DNA from: Brachypterus glaber
Taxonomy: Eukaryota; Arthropoda; Insecta; Coleoptera; Kateretidae
NCBI GenBank assembly: GCA_958510825.1
Contig: OY294049.1
Location: forward strand, 26,246,986-26,310,985
Reading direction: 5' to 3'
Length of the DNA stretch: 64,000 bases
A model generated the notes under the pieces. The model did not search any database and was not told the DNA's origin. It saw only the letters and a program-made list of their open reading frames with translations. Both the position numbers and the translations under genes were made by a program. Of the stretch, positions 1-10,632 are shown in pieces (position 1 is the first letter of the stretch; each line of letters opens with the position of its first letter).

Positions 1-54
1 TGCCGTTCTGGCACCCATGCCAGTTTTAACTGGCGCACAGCCCACTTTACCTAT
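1..54 (+). CDS. cyst: RhoGEF exon 1 of window (3' part)
   Basis: The window opens inside an exon. Reading from base 2 gives 17 codons ending in GAQPTLP, then two bases (AT) before a GTAAGT donor at 55. The sequence is Ala/Pro/Leu-rich with no domain. The split codon AT+G gives Met on joining to the next exon. Its upstream part lies outside the window. Confidence rests on the strong donor and the exact phase fit with the exon at 3623. Confidence 0.7.
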
Positions 55-673
55 GTAAGTATATTACGGAATATTATTTCAATATCGCTAATATTTTTTA
101 TATGCATATATTTGTGTTTCTTTTCTTTAACTTTTTGAATTTATGTGCATAACTAAATTTAAAATGGTACATTATAGTCACGTTTCATCAGTTACGTACA
201 CGCAATTTACGAATTTATTTAAAATACTCTTATGCATTTTATGATACCACCACACGTACAGTTTTACTAAAAAAAATATATCATATTATGTTTTTAACCG
301 ACAAAAGCAAGAATTCAATCGACTTGTCCGTATTTTTTAAATCAAGTTAATTCAATAATACTTTTATTCGATTATGTCGTAAGGAGACACTTTTCTTTTA
401 AGATTTGCGGCCATAGAATTGGATTCTACGCAAAAAATAATTAAATGATGTTAGCTGATTGCTATTAAAACCAATAAAATTTTACATCTACGTCATTTTT
501 TTTAATTAATTGTAATATTTTTTCTTAATTCAATTAGATGCATCGTAAAAAAAATAGTTTATGACACACGAACGACAACATTTTTTTTCGGATTCGAGCG
601 TTTGCCAGCTTACGCTTTCGTCCGAAAAATAGTAGTTTTCGTCCTTTCGTCATGGATAACCATTATATTATGA
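55..673. other. Intronic sequence, no clear element
   Basis: AT-rich start of the first intron. No long inverted repeat or coding signal was seen. It includes a short hairpin-prone CGGATTCGAGCGTTTG stretch near 590. Confidence 0.4.
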
Positions 674-884
674 CTACCCTAGTAGAAATTTAATGTTGGA
701 TAAACTTTTTTTCCAACGCGTTATGTGCTTAACTTTAGAATAACATTTCCAACGTTTGGTAAAACTCCTAACTTTAGATAAACGTTATTCTAACGTTACA
801 CCCTAACGTTAGGCATCCAACATTCAATCCACATTCATCTAACGTTAGGTCAAGTCGTTCTAACGTTATTTTTCACCATGGTAG
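674..884. mobile_element. AACGTT-rich MITE, copy 1
   Basis: About 210 bases bounded by CTACCCTAGTAGAAA and, in reverse, CTACCATGGTGAAAA. The interior repeats the palindrome AACGTT (usually as TAACGTTA) several times, which is striking in AT-rich DNA. A second copy at 5275-5596 shares the ends and the motif. No coding capacity; a non-autonomous DNA transposon is inferred. Confidence 0.65.
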
Positions 885-2198
885 TTGTCATCAAATTAAC
901 CTCTTGTGTACCAGTGTATCAAATTAGTTCCAAACCCGATTAAATAAGAAAATATATAAAATATTTAAAAAGTATAATTTTTCGTCATTGTATTATGTTA
1001 GTAAACTAATATGTTACAGGATTTTAAGGCACAACCAACCTCATCAATCATATTTTTTATGAAACACGCGTAAACTAAGAAACACTGCCCAGTGCCCCCA
1101 GTGTCGCACGTGCGACCGTCAAAAAAATATTTGTTTATTTAACGTCTCAAAATGAATAAAAATAACGTAAAAGCTGTATATTTTATATTATTTTCTTTTT
1201 TTTTTGTATTATACTAAAAAGAAATTATACAATAAATTGCATTAGTATGCTCCATTATTATTACAAATATGATATATGAAATTTTTTTTGTATAAATAAA
1301 AATTTTAAACAAAATATACATTAACTTAAATTCCTATTTTTAGCTTCGAAAAAATATTTTTTCTTATCAGCATTTAATAGTTCAGTACACAAGAGGTTAA
1401 AGTTTTTTAGTCATGATTTTAAATTAAATTAATCTCATTACCAAAAACACACCTGGCACACTTAAATATGCACCAGGATGTTTTAAGTTGTACCTTTTGC
1501 TGTTATTATGGAAATATTTTTCATCATTTTCTTAATATTTTAATTTTTAATTTTCCACTAACTATAAACGTACAAATTAAAACAACAAAAAAGGTTTACC
1601 CTGATGCACCCCTGAAAATCACACCCAGTAAAATTTTACCTAATAAAATCACACTGAATAAAAAACATATTCAATTACAATCAAATATGACCCTTAATTT
1701 TGCTTTAAAAATATAAAATAGTATAGTATTTATTGTATGAGTGCAGAAATAGTAGCTTTACAAGACGAGTGTATTGCCGCCCTAGATACATTCTATGGTT
1801 GTAATCACACCAGTTTTGTAAATCTTATTTTTACACCAGTCTTACACGCTATTTTTTCTACGACCGCACTTTTCTATAAACAAAAATGATATATTATTAA
1901 AAAGTAGATTTTATTTAATATCTCTGGAACTCTATTAACCACAGTAACGATTTTTTGCAAATTCCTTTAAGCTATCATTTTATGTAATTTTAATTTGGAT
2001 ATTTTAACCAGGAACGTACAAAATGGGGAGCTATGTTATTATTTTGCTTAAACCTTTTTTATCTGTAGATTTTTTGACATTTTCTCAATAAAATATGTTT
2101 CTTTAGTTAAAAATACATCAAAAAGGTCTTCTTTATGCAATACGTAAGTCCAACCGTTCTCGATAAAATTGCAGTAAAAATTGCACGTTCTGAGTATC
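885..2198. other. AT-rich intron, nothing recognised
   Basis: No exon, clear terminal inverted repeat or RNA gene was seen. A short Met-initiated open frame at 1468-1716 has AT-driven composition and no family resemblance. Confidence 0.4.
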
Positions 2199-2206
2199 CA
2201 AAATAG

Positions 2207-3120
2207 GGGAGCCCATCTTTACCTCGAAAAAATTTACCTCGAAAGCAAATACCTCGAAAAAAATACCTCAAAAGAAATTACCTCGAAAGGACATTACCTC
2301 GAAAACAGATTACCCCGAAAAAAATTCCCTCGAAAGGACAGTACCTCGAAAAGTCGTTGGCTCTAACTTTTGAACCTAGATGCATACAAGCTTTTATTCA
2401 CAGTTTTTAATGACCTTGCAGTACATTACCTCGAAAGATTTTACCTCGAACAGCTTTTACCTCGAAAAGGGCTTTTTTATTTATATTCATTTATTTTTAT
2501 TTTTTGTCTGTTTCTTTGCGATTATTATATATTGTAGTTTTTTTGCTCATATTTTATCATTTATTGATTAAATTTTAATTTATGGGCAATTATTAGCTTT
2601 TAGTTTTAGTCAATATTTCAAAATGAATCAATTAACCTATATCGAGAGTTCGCGAAAGATAAATTAGCGGTGTATAAAAACTTCGTGTATTATAAAGATC
2701 GTGTATACAAAGACAAGTTTTTTTGGAAATTTGGTAAATATGGTAAAATTGCTTGCAAAGGAAAAACATTTATAATTGTTTTTTTTATAAAAATGTTTCT
2801 GTATATTTAGTGACAGCTTTTTGATTATTCGCGATTTCAAATACTTTATTTTTGTATAATATATCAATATTATTGCTTTAACTAAGTTTATTGCTGTTAA
2901 ATTTCCCTTCTGTTCTAATAGATTTTTTATAATTTTTAAAAAATTATGTATTTTAGAGGTATTTTTTTATGCGAGGTAATGTCCGCTCGAGGTATTTTCT
3001 TTCGAGGTAATGTCCTTCCTTTCTAGGTAATTTTCGTGCGAGTTAATGGGCTTTCGAGGTAAAAATTTTCGAGGTAATTGCTTGCGAGGTAAATTTTTTC
3101 GAGGTAAAGACCTCTGTCCC
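2207..3120. mobile_element. Foldback element A with iterated TTACCTCGAAA ends
   Basis: A 914-base element flanked by an exact 8-base duplication, CAAAATAG (2199-2206 and 3121-3128). Both ends begin GGGA and lead into CTTTACCTCG. The left side has about 12 degenerate copies of TTACCTCGAAA spaced 14-17 bases; the right side has about 10 copies in reverse (TTCGAGGTAA). The two arrays face each other across a 480-base AT-rich core without coding capacity. Terminal arrays plus 8-9 base duplications recall Foldback/Galileo-type elements, but no transposase is present and the family is unnamed here. Confidence 0.85.
2364..2423 (+). repeat. 60-bp sequence duplicated inside element A and in its right flank
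   Basis: Sixty bases beginning TAACTTTTGAACCTAGATGC interrupt the left iteron array of element A. A nearly identical copy in the same orientation lies at 3256-3315, about 130 bases outside the element. Iterons resume on the far side, so the block looks like captured or converted flanking DNA. Confidence 0.8.
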
Positions 3121-3255
3121 CAAAATAGGAACTAAAAAATGCGCCAATAAGAATTTTAATACTTCAGGACGATTCTAGATCAAAAACTACGAAAAAAAGT
3201 TCATACATAAATATCAACAAATCGCTACAGTCCCTTAAAAAGTGTTATTCAGAAC

Positions 3256-3315
3256 TAACTTTTGAACCTAGATGCATACTAGCTTTTATTCGCAGTTTTT
3301 AATGACCTTTCAGTA
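3256..3315 (+). repeat. Partner copy of the 60-bp block
   Basis: Direct-repeat partner of 2364-2423, differing at a few positions. It lies in unique-looking intron DNA rather than in an iteron array, and so is the likelier source copy. Confidence 0.75.
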
Positions 3316-3621
3316 TTAAAATTTTTATTCATGTATTTTTGATACTTTATTTTATATTTTTGATGCTCAGAACATAAAATAAACATCCGAACCAACCCTT
3401 AAGGAACTTTTTTTTTTTAATATTTTTTAATGTAGAATCGCCCCTTAAAATGATCGAAATTATATTTGAATTACCCCTTTTTTATAAACTCGCTGAAAAT
3501 TAACTGTGACTAGCGCTCCTTGAGTTATTTATACTAAAATATCACCAAAATGGTCGTAGAAAAAATAATAAAAAATACTAGCTAGTTGGCAATGTAGTGC
3601 ATGTGCTTAGCTTGGTGTGTA
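3316..3621. other. AT-rich intron end, nothing recognised
   Basis: AT-rich sequence between the 60-bp block and the exon at 3623. It includes phrases resembling the CAGGGTGAT repeat family (ATTCTACATC-like and CTTAAGG-like) but no clear ends. Confidence 0.35.
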
Positions 3622-3622
3622 G

Positions 3623-3718
3623 GGGAAGACCCAGTGGCACCGAGAGCGAGACGGAAGAGGAAGGCAGCAGATCTGGCCACGTCCGGTATCAGCCTCGGTC
3701 AATCACCAATTTGCACCA
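3623..3718 (+). CDS. cyst: RhoGEF exon: acidic/Ser-rich N-terminal segment
   Basis: This 96-base exon has an AG acceptor at 3621-3622 and a GTAAGT donor at 3719. It encodes GRPSGTESETEEEGSRSG followed by a basic stretch (HVRYQPRSITNLH). It enters in phase 2 and leaves in phase 2, matching both neighbours. GC content and codon quality stand out sharply from the AT-rich flanks, which is how it was found. The acidic-serine segment followed by basic residues could be a regulatory, phosphorylatable region before the C1 domain; that role is an inference. Confidence 0.8.
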
Positions 3719-4766
3719 GTAAGTAACCTTTACAATGAACTGCAAATTTACAATGCCCAGAAAAAAATAGTTAATCGCAGAAAAGATTCACGTGACCTTC
3801 ATAACTTTTATTTAAATAGGTCGATTTGAACAAAAGTTACATTCTTTTAGTTACTATTTGAAAACAAGAAACATTTTATAATAAAATAATAAAGAAATTA
3901 AAAAAAAGTAAAGGCCATAGCAGGATAACTATGTGAAAAGTGCCCCCAACCCGATCGACCCGAAATTTTGCAGTTACCTTGTCCTCGGTATGAAAACATA
4001 CCATACCAAATTTTAACCCAAAATTCGCTGTGGCGAAGGAGTAATTAATTCCAAAATATAAAATTAATAAAAATTATTTTCTTTAAAACGGGTGGTCGAT
4101 TTAAAAAAAAAATACGTAATACTTGTTAGTAGGGTACTAGATTACTAGATCTAAAGGATTTTTCTAGAAAACAACTAGTTTTGGAGATATTAGGGTGGCT
4201 CAATTTTTACGTTTTTTAAAATTCCAAAAAGATGATTTACATAAATCTAAATATCAGGACTTGTAAAAGATAAAAAGATATTTTTGCCAGATATCAACAA
4301 GCTATTTTCATGTCACGTGATCATGATCACATTGTGGGTTAACATTTTATTGCCAAACTGTAAATGCGCAATCCGTAAACCAGTTCAAAAATAGATTGGA
4401 TAAGGAAATGGCTGTTTGGAATGGCAATTTAGTACACTATATGTGATTTATTATTTAATTTATTAACTATTTAATTTAATTTATTTAACTTCTTAATTTG
4501 TGATTTTTATTTTTTTATTGTGATATTTTATTTGTATACTTATTTATTTTTATTATGCTATAAGCATTATGATATACTACTTTTTATTTTTTGTAATTGA
4601 ACGCAGTCTCATCGGCTATGCCGCTCGTCTGTTTGATTAAATTATTATTATTATTATAATTATTATACATACGGCCAGAGAAAAATGATCTCATATAGCT
4701 CAGGGAACGTAACGCTTTTCATATTTTGACTCTTTTGTAGTAATATTAGAGAAGTATCTCAATATA
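3719..4766. other. Intron with possible retroposon 3' end and (ATT)n tail
   Basis: Mostly unrecognised AT-rich DNA. Around 4590-4665 a less AT-rich phrase (GCAGTCTCATCGGCTATGCC) is followed by an ATT-repeat tail, which resembles the 3' end of a LINE or SINE. No reverse transcriptase is encoded. Confidence 0.3.
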
Positions 4767-4985
4767 CAGGGTGATTTTTTGGCCTGTTTACAAACTTTGG
4801 CAGCTAAAAGTACATTTAATTTCATGACGAAATAAATCTTCATATAAACGTAGGTCCTATCTTTCTTCGTTCGGAAGTTACAGATTTTTTTTTTTTAATT
4901 TTTAAGTTGAAAAACGTAGTAGCCATGATTTAGCCAAAATAAATTTAGTAACTATCATTTTAAATTATCAAAGTCAAAAATAGTT

Positions 4986-5249
4986 GGTTTATGTCAATGG
5001 TCGGCGCTTCATTTAGATTAGATAAAGATAGAAGTACTACAGAGGGAGACAAATTATAATTATTATTATGTTTTAAATGAAAATTATACATATTTTAGGT
5101 ATTTATAAACCTTTTAAAACTTAATTTAAAACTACTTTTACCTAAAATATGCATAATTTAATTTTAAAACAAACATATTTATACTTTTGTAGAACTTCTC
5201 TCTTTATCTAATCTAATATAGCGCTTACCATTGATATAAAAAAACTATT
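4986..5249. repeat. Palindrome nested in the CAGGGTGAT foldback
   Basis: About 264 bases. The arm containing TTTAGATTAGATAAAGATAG is mirrored by CTTTATCTAATCTAATATAG, with TATGTCAATGGTCGGCGCTT and GCGCTTACCATTGATATA at the ends. No coding potential. Confidence 0.65.
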
Positions 5250-5274
5250 ATTGACAGGTGATGATTTAAAATGA

Positions 5275-5596
5275 TACCCTGGTAGAAATCACTAAAATAC
5301 AACTTCACGCAACGTTGTGTTTTGCTATAATTTTCAGTGATTTTTAACGTTGTATAGTAACGGTGAAATCAACAATATTTCAACCTTAGATTTTAACGTT
5401 GCATGTGAACTTTAAAATAAACAATATTCTAACATTAAATTTTCACAAATGTTAAAATACAACGTTGTGGCAAAGTTAGAGTATAACGTTAGTATCCAAC
5501 GTTGTGAAGCGGAACATTTATACATTGTGACATGATTTTAAACAATAATTCAACGTTGCGAAAACGTTAATATAGCGTTACTTTTCTACTAGGGTA
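5275..5596. mobile_element. AACGTT-rich MITE, copy 2, nested
   Basis: Starts TACCCTGGTAGAAA and ends with the reverse of TACCCTAGTAGAAAA. The interior repeats AACGTT (CAACGTTG, TAACGTTA) at least eight times over 320 bases. It is inserted in the CAGGGTGAT foldback, and its ends match the element at 674-884. Confidence 0.75.
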
Positions 5597-6043
5597 GTTA
5601 TTATGTGTGTTCAATGAAAGAGCAAAACTAATCAAAAGTCATCAAATGATAAGTTTTACTAGCAAACTGCTGAACGGCTAATATCTGTCACTTGTCACAA
5701 CCACCATTTGAGGTTACAAAAAGTACAATCCCGCGCTTTTATAAAATCAATTATCTTAAAACGTTGATGAAGAATGATTCCAGTGACATCTTTCAATCGA
5801 AACTGATCATAGCGTTCAGTAAAGATTTGACAGTTTTCGATGAGTTTTGCTGTTTCCATTGAACGCACTAACTAAATTTTGTTATGCTAAATCATGGTTA
5901 CTAGGTTTTTCAACTTAAAAATTAAAAAAAGCTATAATTTCAGAAGGAGAAAGATAGGACCTACGTTTATATGAACATTTCTTCATGAAATTAAATCTAC
6001 TTTTCGCTGGCAAATCTTGAAAACAGGCTAATAAATCACCCTG

Positions 6044-6842
6044 TAAAAAATATTTTTCTCCATGGCGGCGATTTGCCAAAATAATTCTTCGAGGGGCGAC
6101 TTGCCAAAAATTTTAGAAAAAACCAAATTGATGAAAATTTCTCCAAAAAAGCTTCAGCATTGTAAATTTGCGTTTTTTTTGCACATAGCAATTTTTTACC
6201 AACGCATGCACCTAGTCTTTTTGCACAGTTCTGATTTTTTCCTGTGTTTTTTTTTGTAGCTCTATAAATTTTTAAAAAACGGCATCATGGGGCAATTTTT
6301 TGATATGTCGACTATATTAAAAGAAATGTTTTCTTATAGAATATGATAAACTGATTATACTGTTATTTTTTTAGATTTCTAAAACGGCAATAGAAAATAT
6401 CTTTTGAATGTATATTAAAAAAAAAACATTCTAAATTTAGGGGCTAAAAAGGGGTTAAATTGTTAAAAAATTTTAAACTCAAATTTAAAATATACAATAA
6501 AAAATATTTTGAGCATATGTTTTTTTTTATTTGAGTAGGGAGGGGGTGATGTGGTATCGGTGACGTAATTTCTTAGGGTGGTAGAAACAAAACCGACAAG
6601 GAGTGACACAGGGGATAGGGAGTTAAAAGTTGTCTAAATTGCATAATTATTAAGTCAATAGGGTTCTATTTAATTTTTTTCAAATATCTTAGACCTTTCA
6701 TTGTTTCGTGTCAGCAGACAGATGCGTCCTTTCGGACGGATGGATATCATTCATACATCTAAAAAATTACCAGTATATTTTAGAGTGAAATAACTTAAAA
6801 ATATATTTCATTAATAATTTAAATAATTAAATAATTTTGCAG
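6044..6842. other. AT-rich intron end, nothing recognised
   Basis: No paired repeat ends were found. A small hairpin with GATGCGTCCTTTCGGACGG lies near 6723, about 120 bases before the exon. Confidence 0.35.
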
Positions 6843-6909
6843 CATTCCATATGACCGAAATTCAGAAAAAAGACGGAAACGTGGAAGTTTATTTTTCAGA
6901 AAAAAGAAG
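6843..6909 (+). CDS. cyst: RhoGEF exon: basic linker before the C1 domain
   Basis: This 67-base exon (TTTGCAG acceptor, GTAAGA donor) supplies the last base of a His codon and then 22 codons, IPYDRNSEKRRKRGSLFF followed by RKKK. The RRKRGS-type basic run directly before the C1 zinc domain is typical of Lbc-family RhoGEFs, where it lies beside regulatory phosphosites. It ends in phase 0. Foldback elements begin about 30 bases after its donor. Confidence 0.85.
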
Positions 6910-7002
6910 GTAAGAACTCTTAAAAATCTACACAATATATCTGTGGCTTGGTGCTAAAAGGGCCAGTGTCACTTTTTCCCTCGCTTTTTCCGTATTTTAA
7001 CT

Positions 7003-7220
7003 TATATAGTAGAGAAAAAGATTCAAGTCGCTTGCAAAACAACCTAACACTACGATATTTCAAGAAACCTTTGACATAGAGACTTGAAATTTGAAACAAA
7101 TTTTGTTTACTACTTAGAAAATCTTTGTTCCAAATTTCAAGTCACTGGGTCAAGGCGTTTTTGAAATATCGTAGTGTAAACTTGTTTTACAAGCAACTTG
7201 CATATTTTTCTCTTCTATAT
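7003..7220. repeat. Nested palindrome, about 95-base arms
   Basis: The left arm (TATATAGTAGAGAAAAAG, AACACTACGATATTTCAAG) is matched in reverse by the right arm (CTTTTTGAAATATCGTAGTG, CTCTTCTATAT). It may be the inner part of the outer foldback rather than a separate insertion. Confidence 0.65.
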
Positions 7221-7247
7221 CGCCGAACTATTTTTTTCAGATCTATA

Positions 7248-7883
7248 CCGGGTGTCCCAAATTTTACTTCCTGGCCAATATCTCCGTTATTTTAAAGGAT
7301 ATAAACAATTAAAAAAAAATATTAAATGTGACCAAAAGTACTTTTAAATTCCACACCAAAACACACTCCTTGGAACCACCCCAAACTTTTTTTTTCAAAT
7401 AGCACCCGCGTAGTTTTTTTTAGTGATTTTGAAAGCACTGTAAATTCTGAATTTAACGGCGTATCACACTTTGTATTTACCTTACGGGGAAGTAGCTTAA
7501 ACTAATTTTGAAATATTTTCAAAAAAGTTTTACTGAAAAAAAAAATATATATATACATATATATCCAAAAAAAAACTTAAAAAAACATTTGATTTTTTTT
7601 TTAGTTTTTCATTATAGGCTACTTTCCCTTAGGGTAAATACAAAGTGTAATACACCGTTTAATTCAGAATTTACAGTGCCTTAATATCACTAAAAAACTA
7701 TGCGGGTGCTATTAAAAAAAAAAAGTTTGGTGTGGTTCCAAGGGGATGAGCTAATGAGGGGTTTGTTTTGGTTTGGGATTTAAAAGTACTTTTGATCCCA
7801 TTTAATATGTTTTTTTTTAATTAAGTTTTTATCTTTTAAAATAACGGAGATACTGACCGGGAAGTAACATTTGGGACACCCGG
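7248..7883. mobile_element. CCGGGTGTCCC foldback with TA flanks
   Basis: CCGGGTGTCCCAAATTTTAC and its reverse at the right end bound 636 bases, with TATA on each side. The arms include ATCTCCGTTATTTTAAA and a 100-base block repeated in reverse around an AT-rich centre. No transposase; a Tc1/mariner-like non-autonomous element is inferred. Confidence 0.8.
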
Positions 7884-8101
7884 TATATACTAAAAAATCC
7901 AATGTAAGTGCTTGTGAAAAAAATGTAGACTTTAAACGACAAGGACCATCGTGTGTTTTCAATAAATATTTCTGTTAAACTGCTAAAACGGCCAATGTGT
8001 GACCGTTCAAAATTTTTGATCTTGCCCTTTTTAGAACCAAGCTACAGATAAAAATAATAAAAAAACAGGAAAAATAGCTCACAAACGTAATTTTAATAAC
8101 C

Positions 8102-8355
8102 TTTATCCAATACATACAGATAATAAGACAATTAATAGTTTTATTTTAAATAAGGAAACTCAATAATAACCCACACGTGGTTTTTACTTTACAGATTGGA
8201 CCATTATGTATTTTACCCACTCAATTGTCACTTGTCAAATTATTTTCTTGTGAATGTCATTAAAATTTTTAATAAAAATGAATTTCTAAGCTATTGGATA
8301 AAACTTTGTATGTCACTCGTGAGTAAAGTAATATTGCCTTCTTTAAAACTAACCC
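8102..8355 (+). mobile_element. Dispersed repeat C, copy 1
   Basis: About 250 bases starting TTTATCCAATACATACAGAT, without terminal inverted repeats. It recurs in reverse at 26824-27065 and 30991-31251. All three contain the AACCCACACGTGG-like and CACTCAATTGTCAC-like phrases. It ends about 130 bases before the first C1 exon. Confidence 0.75.
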
Positions 8356-8488
8356 ACTCTGCCTTCAGCCTTGTGGGTTAATTTTCTTATGGGTAAAATC
8401 CTAGTTTCCTCTCTCGTACCATAAATAACTATTTTTCTTTACTTTTTTTACTTATATGTATTTTAAATTGTAATGTTCTTTGTTGTAG

Positions 8489-8600
8489 GATAAGAATAAA
8501 AAAGCTAGTCATCAGTGGGTTTCAGCATGCTATGGCAACTCTCAAATTTGTGATTATTGTATTAAACCACTTAACAATAAACCTGCTCTTTATTGTGAAA
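8489..8600 (+). CDS. cyst: RhoGEF exon: first half of the C1 zinc domain
   Basis: The 112-base exon begins DKNKKASHQW and carries the first half of a C1 domain: H80, then 12 residues, C93-x2-C96, 11 residues, and C108 (numbering from the window's first codon). The stretch CDYCIKPLNNKPALYC is close to the C1 domains of GEF-H1 and AKAP13. These atypical C1 domains bind zinc but generally not diacylglycerol; they help localise the GEF to membranes or microtubules. The exon ends in phase 1 at a GTAAGT donor, and the domain continues about 5 kb away across the largest palindrome in the window. Confidence 0.9.
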
Positions 8601-9010
8601 GTAAGTTTATTATATTTTTTTTTCGATTGTAGGGATAACATTTTAAAGGAAATAAAAAGAGCTTCCCGCTAGACCAGTGCACATCTGGCCTAATCCTGAC
8701 CATAAGCGAATTATTGAGTTTCTAAAAACATTCTGAAAATATCGACTAACGTTTTGGTATAGCGGCGAAGTAAAATTTAATGTTCAAATATGCTCCGGCG
8801 TTTCTTTTATAAAATTTTACCCCTATTTAAAAGCGAGACTAGAATATTTAGTGTCCGACCGAAACTGCTTTTTTGGCCGAAACCGAACCTTCGGTTTTCA
8901 TTTTAGTTTCGGCCGAAACCGAAACTTTGAAATTACGATGTATTTTTACAACCTAAATCAAAACCGAATCCTGTAAATTTAAATTGCAATGAATGCTCAC
9001 GGGTTGTTGT

Positions 9011-9745
9011 TTTAAAGGGTAGTAGTGGATAGTAACAGAACATTCCTGTTCATTTTCACCGGGTGATTTGCGTAAGGGGTGTCCGCTATCTTGAATTTTA
9101 GGGGTGAGTGCGGTTATCTTGCTAAATATGTATATTTTGATAAAAATGCATATAACCATTTTTTTTTAAGGAGAAAATTTCCAACAGTTTTTGTAATAAT
9201 CACAAAAATCGAGTTTTGTTCAAAGCCATGTTGGAGATAAAATAGTTTTTTTCGATTTTTTTACTCAAGTTGTTCACTGGAGGATAAAAGTGTTTATGAG
9301 TATCAAAAGCTCTTGAAGTTCTCTATAAGTTTCATATATTATAAACTTTTGTAGGAATTTATAAAATACTCATGAAACTTTTTAAAGCTACAAGTTTGCT
9401 AATAATAATTTATCCTGCAAAATCGAAAAACCAATTACACCCTAAACATTTTTGAATATTTGAGGAGCATTATTTCAAAAGTTTACAAATCGTGTTAAAA
9501 ATTTGTTAACTTGAAATAATTCTCCTCATTTATAACTTGATTGTTATTAATATATTTAAAAAATTATCCATACTAAATTTTTTGGAAAATTCCTCCTTAA
9601 CAAAATTGGTTAATGCATTTTTATCGTAAGATGCATATTTAGCGCATTCACCCCTAAAATTCAAGATAGCGGACACCCCTTGCGCAAATCACTCGTTGAA
9701 AATTTAACAGGAGTGTTCTGTTATTATTCACTACTACGCTTTAAC
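9011..9745. mobile_element. Foldback element, about 110-base arms
   Basis: TTTAAAGGGTAGTAGTG and its reverse near 9745 bound the unit. Arms share GGTGTCCGCTATCTTGAATT and AACAGAACATTCCTGTT. A short CGGCCGAAACCGAAAC hairpin lies just upstream (8862-8932). No coding potential. Confidence 0.65.
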
Positions 9746-9971
9746 ATATCAGCCCTTGTACATATCTTGCAATTTCAACATAAACTAGATGAAACGTTGC
9801 AAGCACCCTGTCAAAACATCGGTACTATTGTACACTAGAGCCATCTAGTTTGCAAATTTCAAACTAGGTGTTTTGTTTGATTTTAAATTCTGTATCTTTA
9901 AAACATTATATTCTAGCAAAAAACTGTATATAACATTTTTTCTCCACAGTAAAAATCCGTTATTACCCCTA

Positions 9972-10131
9972 AGAGAACGTTCAAGTATTACGTAACGCTC
10001 CTAGGAAAGGGGTGGGGGTGGAGTTCATTTTGGAGTGTTACGCCCATGTTAATGGTATAGGAAAATAGCGTTACAGGGAGGGGGGTCCAAAATGATCAAA
10101 GTTTGCGTTACGTAATACTTGGACGTTCCCT
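9972..10131. mobile_element. TTACGTAA MITE, copy 1
   Basis: A 160-base unit with ends AACGTTCAAGTATTACGTAA and the reverse (GTTACGTAATACTTGGACGT). The ends contain the palindrome TTACGTAA. Related complete or partial copies lie at 16869-16969, 17325-17368, 39260-39733, 59862-60138 and 61130-61215. Confidence 0.8.
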
Positions 10132-10150
10132 TATTCGCAATTCCAGTAAA

Positions 10151-10632
10151 GGTTTTTAGCGTTTAATTTTTTTTTGAACAAACAAAAATAATTTTTCTTT
10201 ATGAGTCGATTAGGCATGCCCCTAAGAACTTTTTGGGTAAAAATTAAAAAAAATTATCAGGCGCTTTTTTTAAATTTTATTTTAGGTTCTTTACGTATAA
10301 ATACAGCATTGTTAAGGATCCAAGAAAATAGGACACGTTACATGTAATTTTAAAAGTTTTTTCACGTTTAGTAAAATGGTGATTTGCAAACAAAAATCGG
10401 TTTACTGAATCTCGAGATAATGGGGCTGAAGTAGGTGAATTATTTTAAAATTTGTAAATCTAAAATGACATGTAACATGTCATATTTTCTAAAAAACGTT
10501 AAAGAATCAAATTAAAAAAAGCGCCCAGAGTTTTTTTTTTAATTTTTACCCAAAATGTTCTTAGGGGCATGTCTAATCGACTCATAAAGAAACATTTTGC
10601 TTTTTCAAAAAAACATATAAAACGCTAAAAAC
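10151..10632. repeat. Foldback, about 150-base arms
   Basis: GGTTTTTAGCG at the left is mirrored by CGCTAAAAAC at the right. Arms include ATGAGTCGATTAGGCATGCC and TTTTTACCCAAAAT-type phrases. It lies immediately left of the largest palindrome. Confidence 0.65.

Larger units (their letters stand above)
4767..6043. mobile_element. CAGGGTGAT foldback with TA flanks
   Basis: CAGGGTGATTTTTTGGCCTG at the left is mirrored at the right (CAGGCTAATAAATCACCCTG). Homology between the arms extends about 190 bases and both ends are flanked by TA, consistent with a Tc1/mariner-like target site. No transposase. It hosts an inner palindrome (4986-5249) and an AACGTT MITE (5275-5596), so it predates the latter. 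Confidence 0.8.
6941..8048. mobile_element. Outer foldback filling the intron before the C1 exon
   Basis: CTGTGGCTTGGTGCTAAAAG at the left is mirrored at the right by CCCTTTTTAGAACCAAGCTA. Two further foldbacks (7003-7220 and 7248-7883) lie inside. The left end is 31 bases from the donor of the preceding exon. Confidence 0.6.

Noticed and set aside
2217..2475. Regular short repeats resembling a CRISPR array
   Set aside because: Units are 11-mers with 3-6 bp gaps, mirrored at the other end of an element with a target duplication, in a eukaryotic intron. No spacers of CRISPR length and no cas genes.
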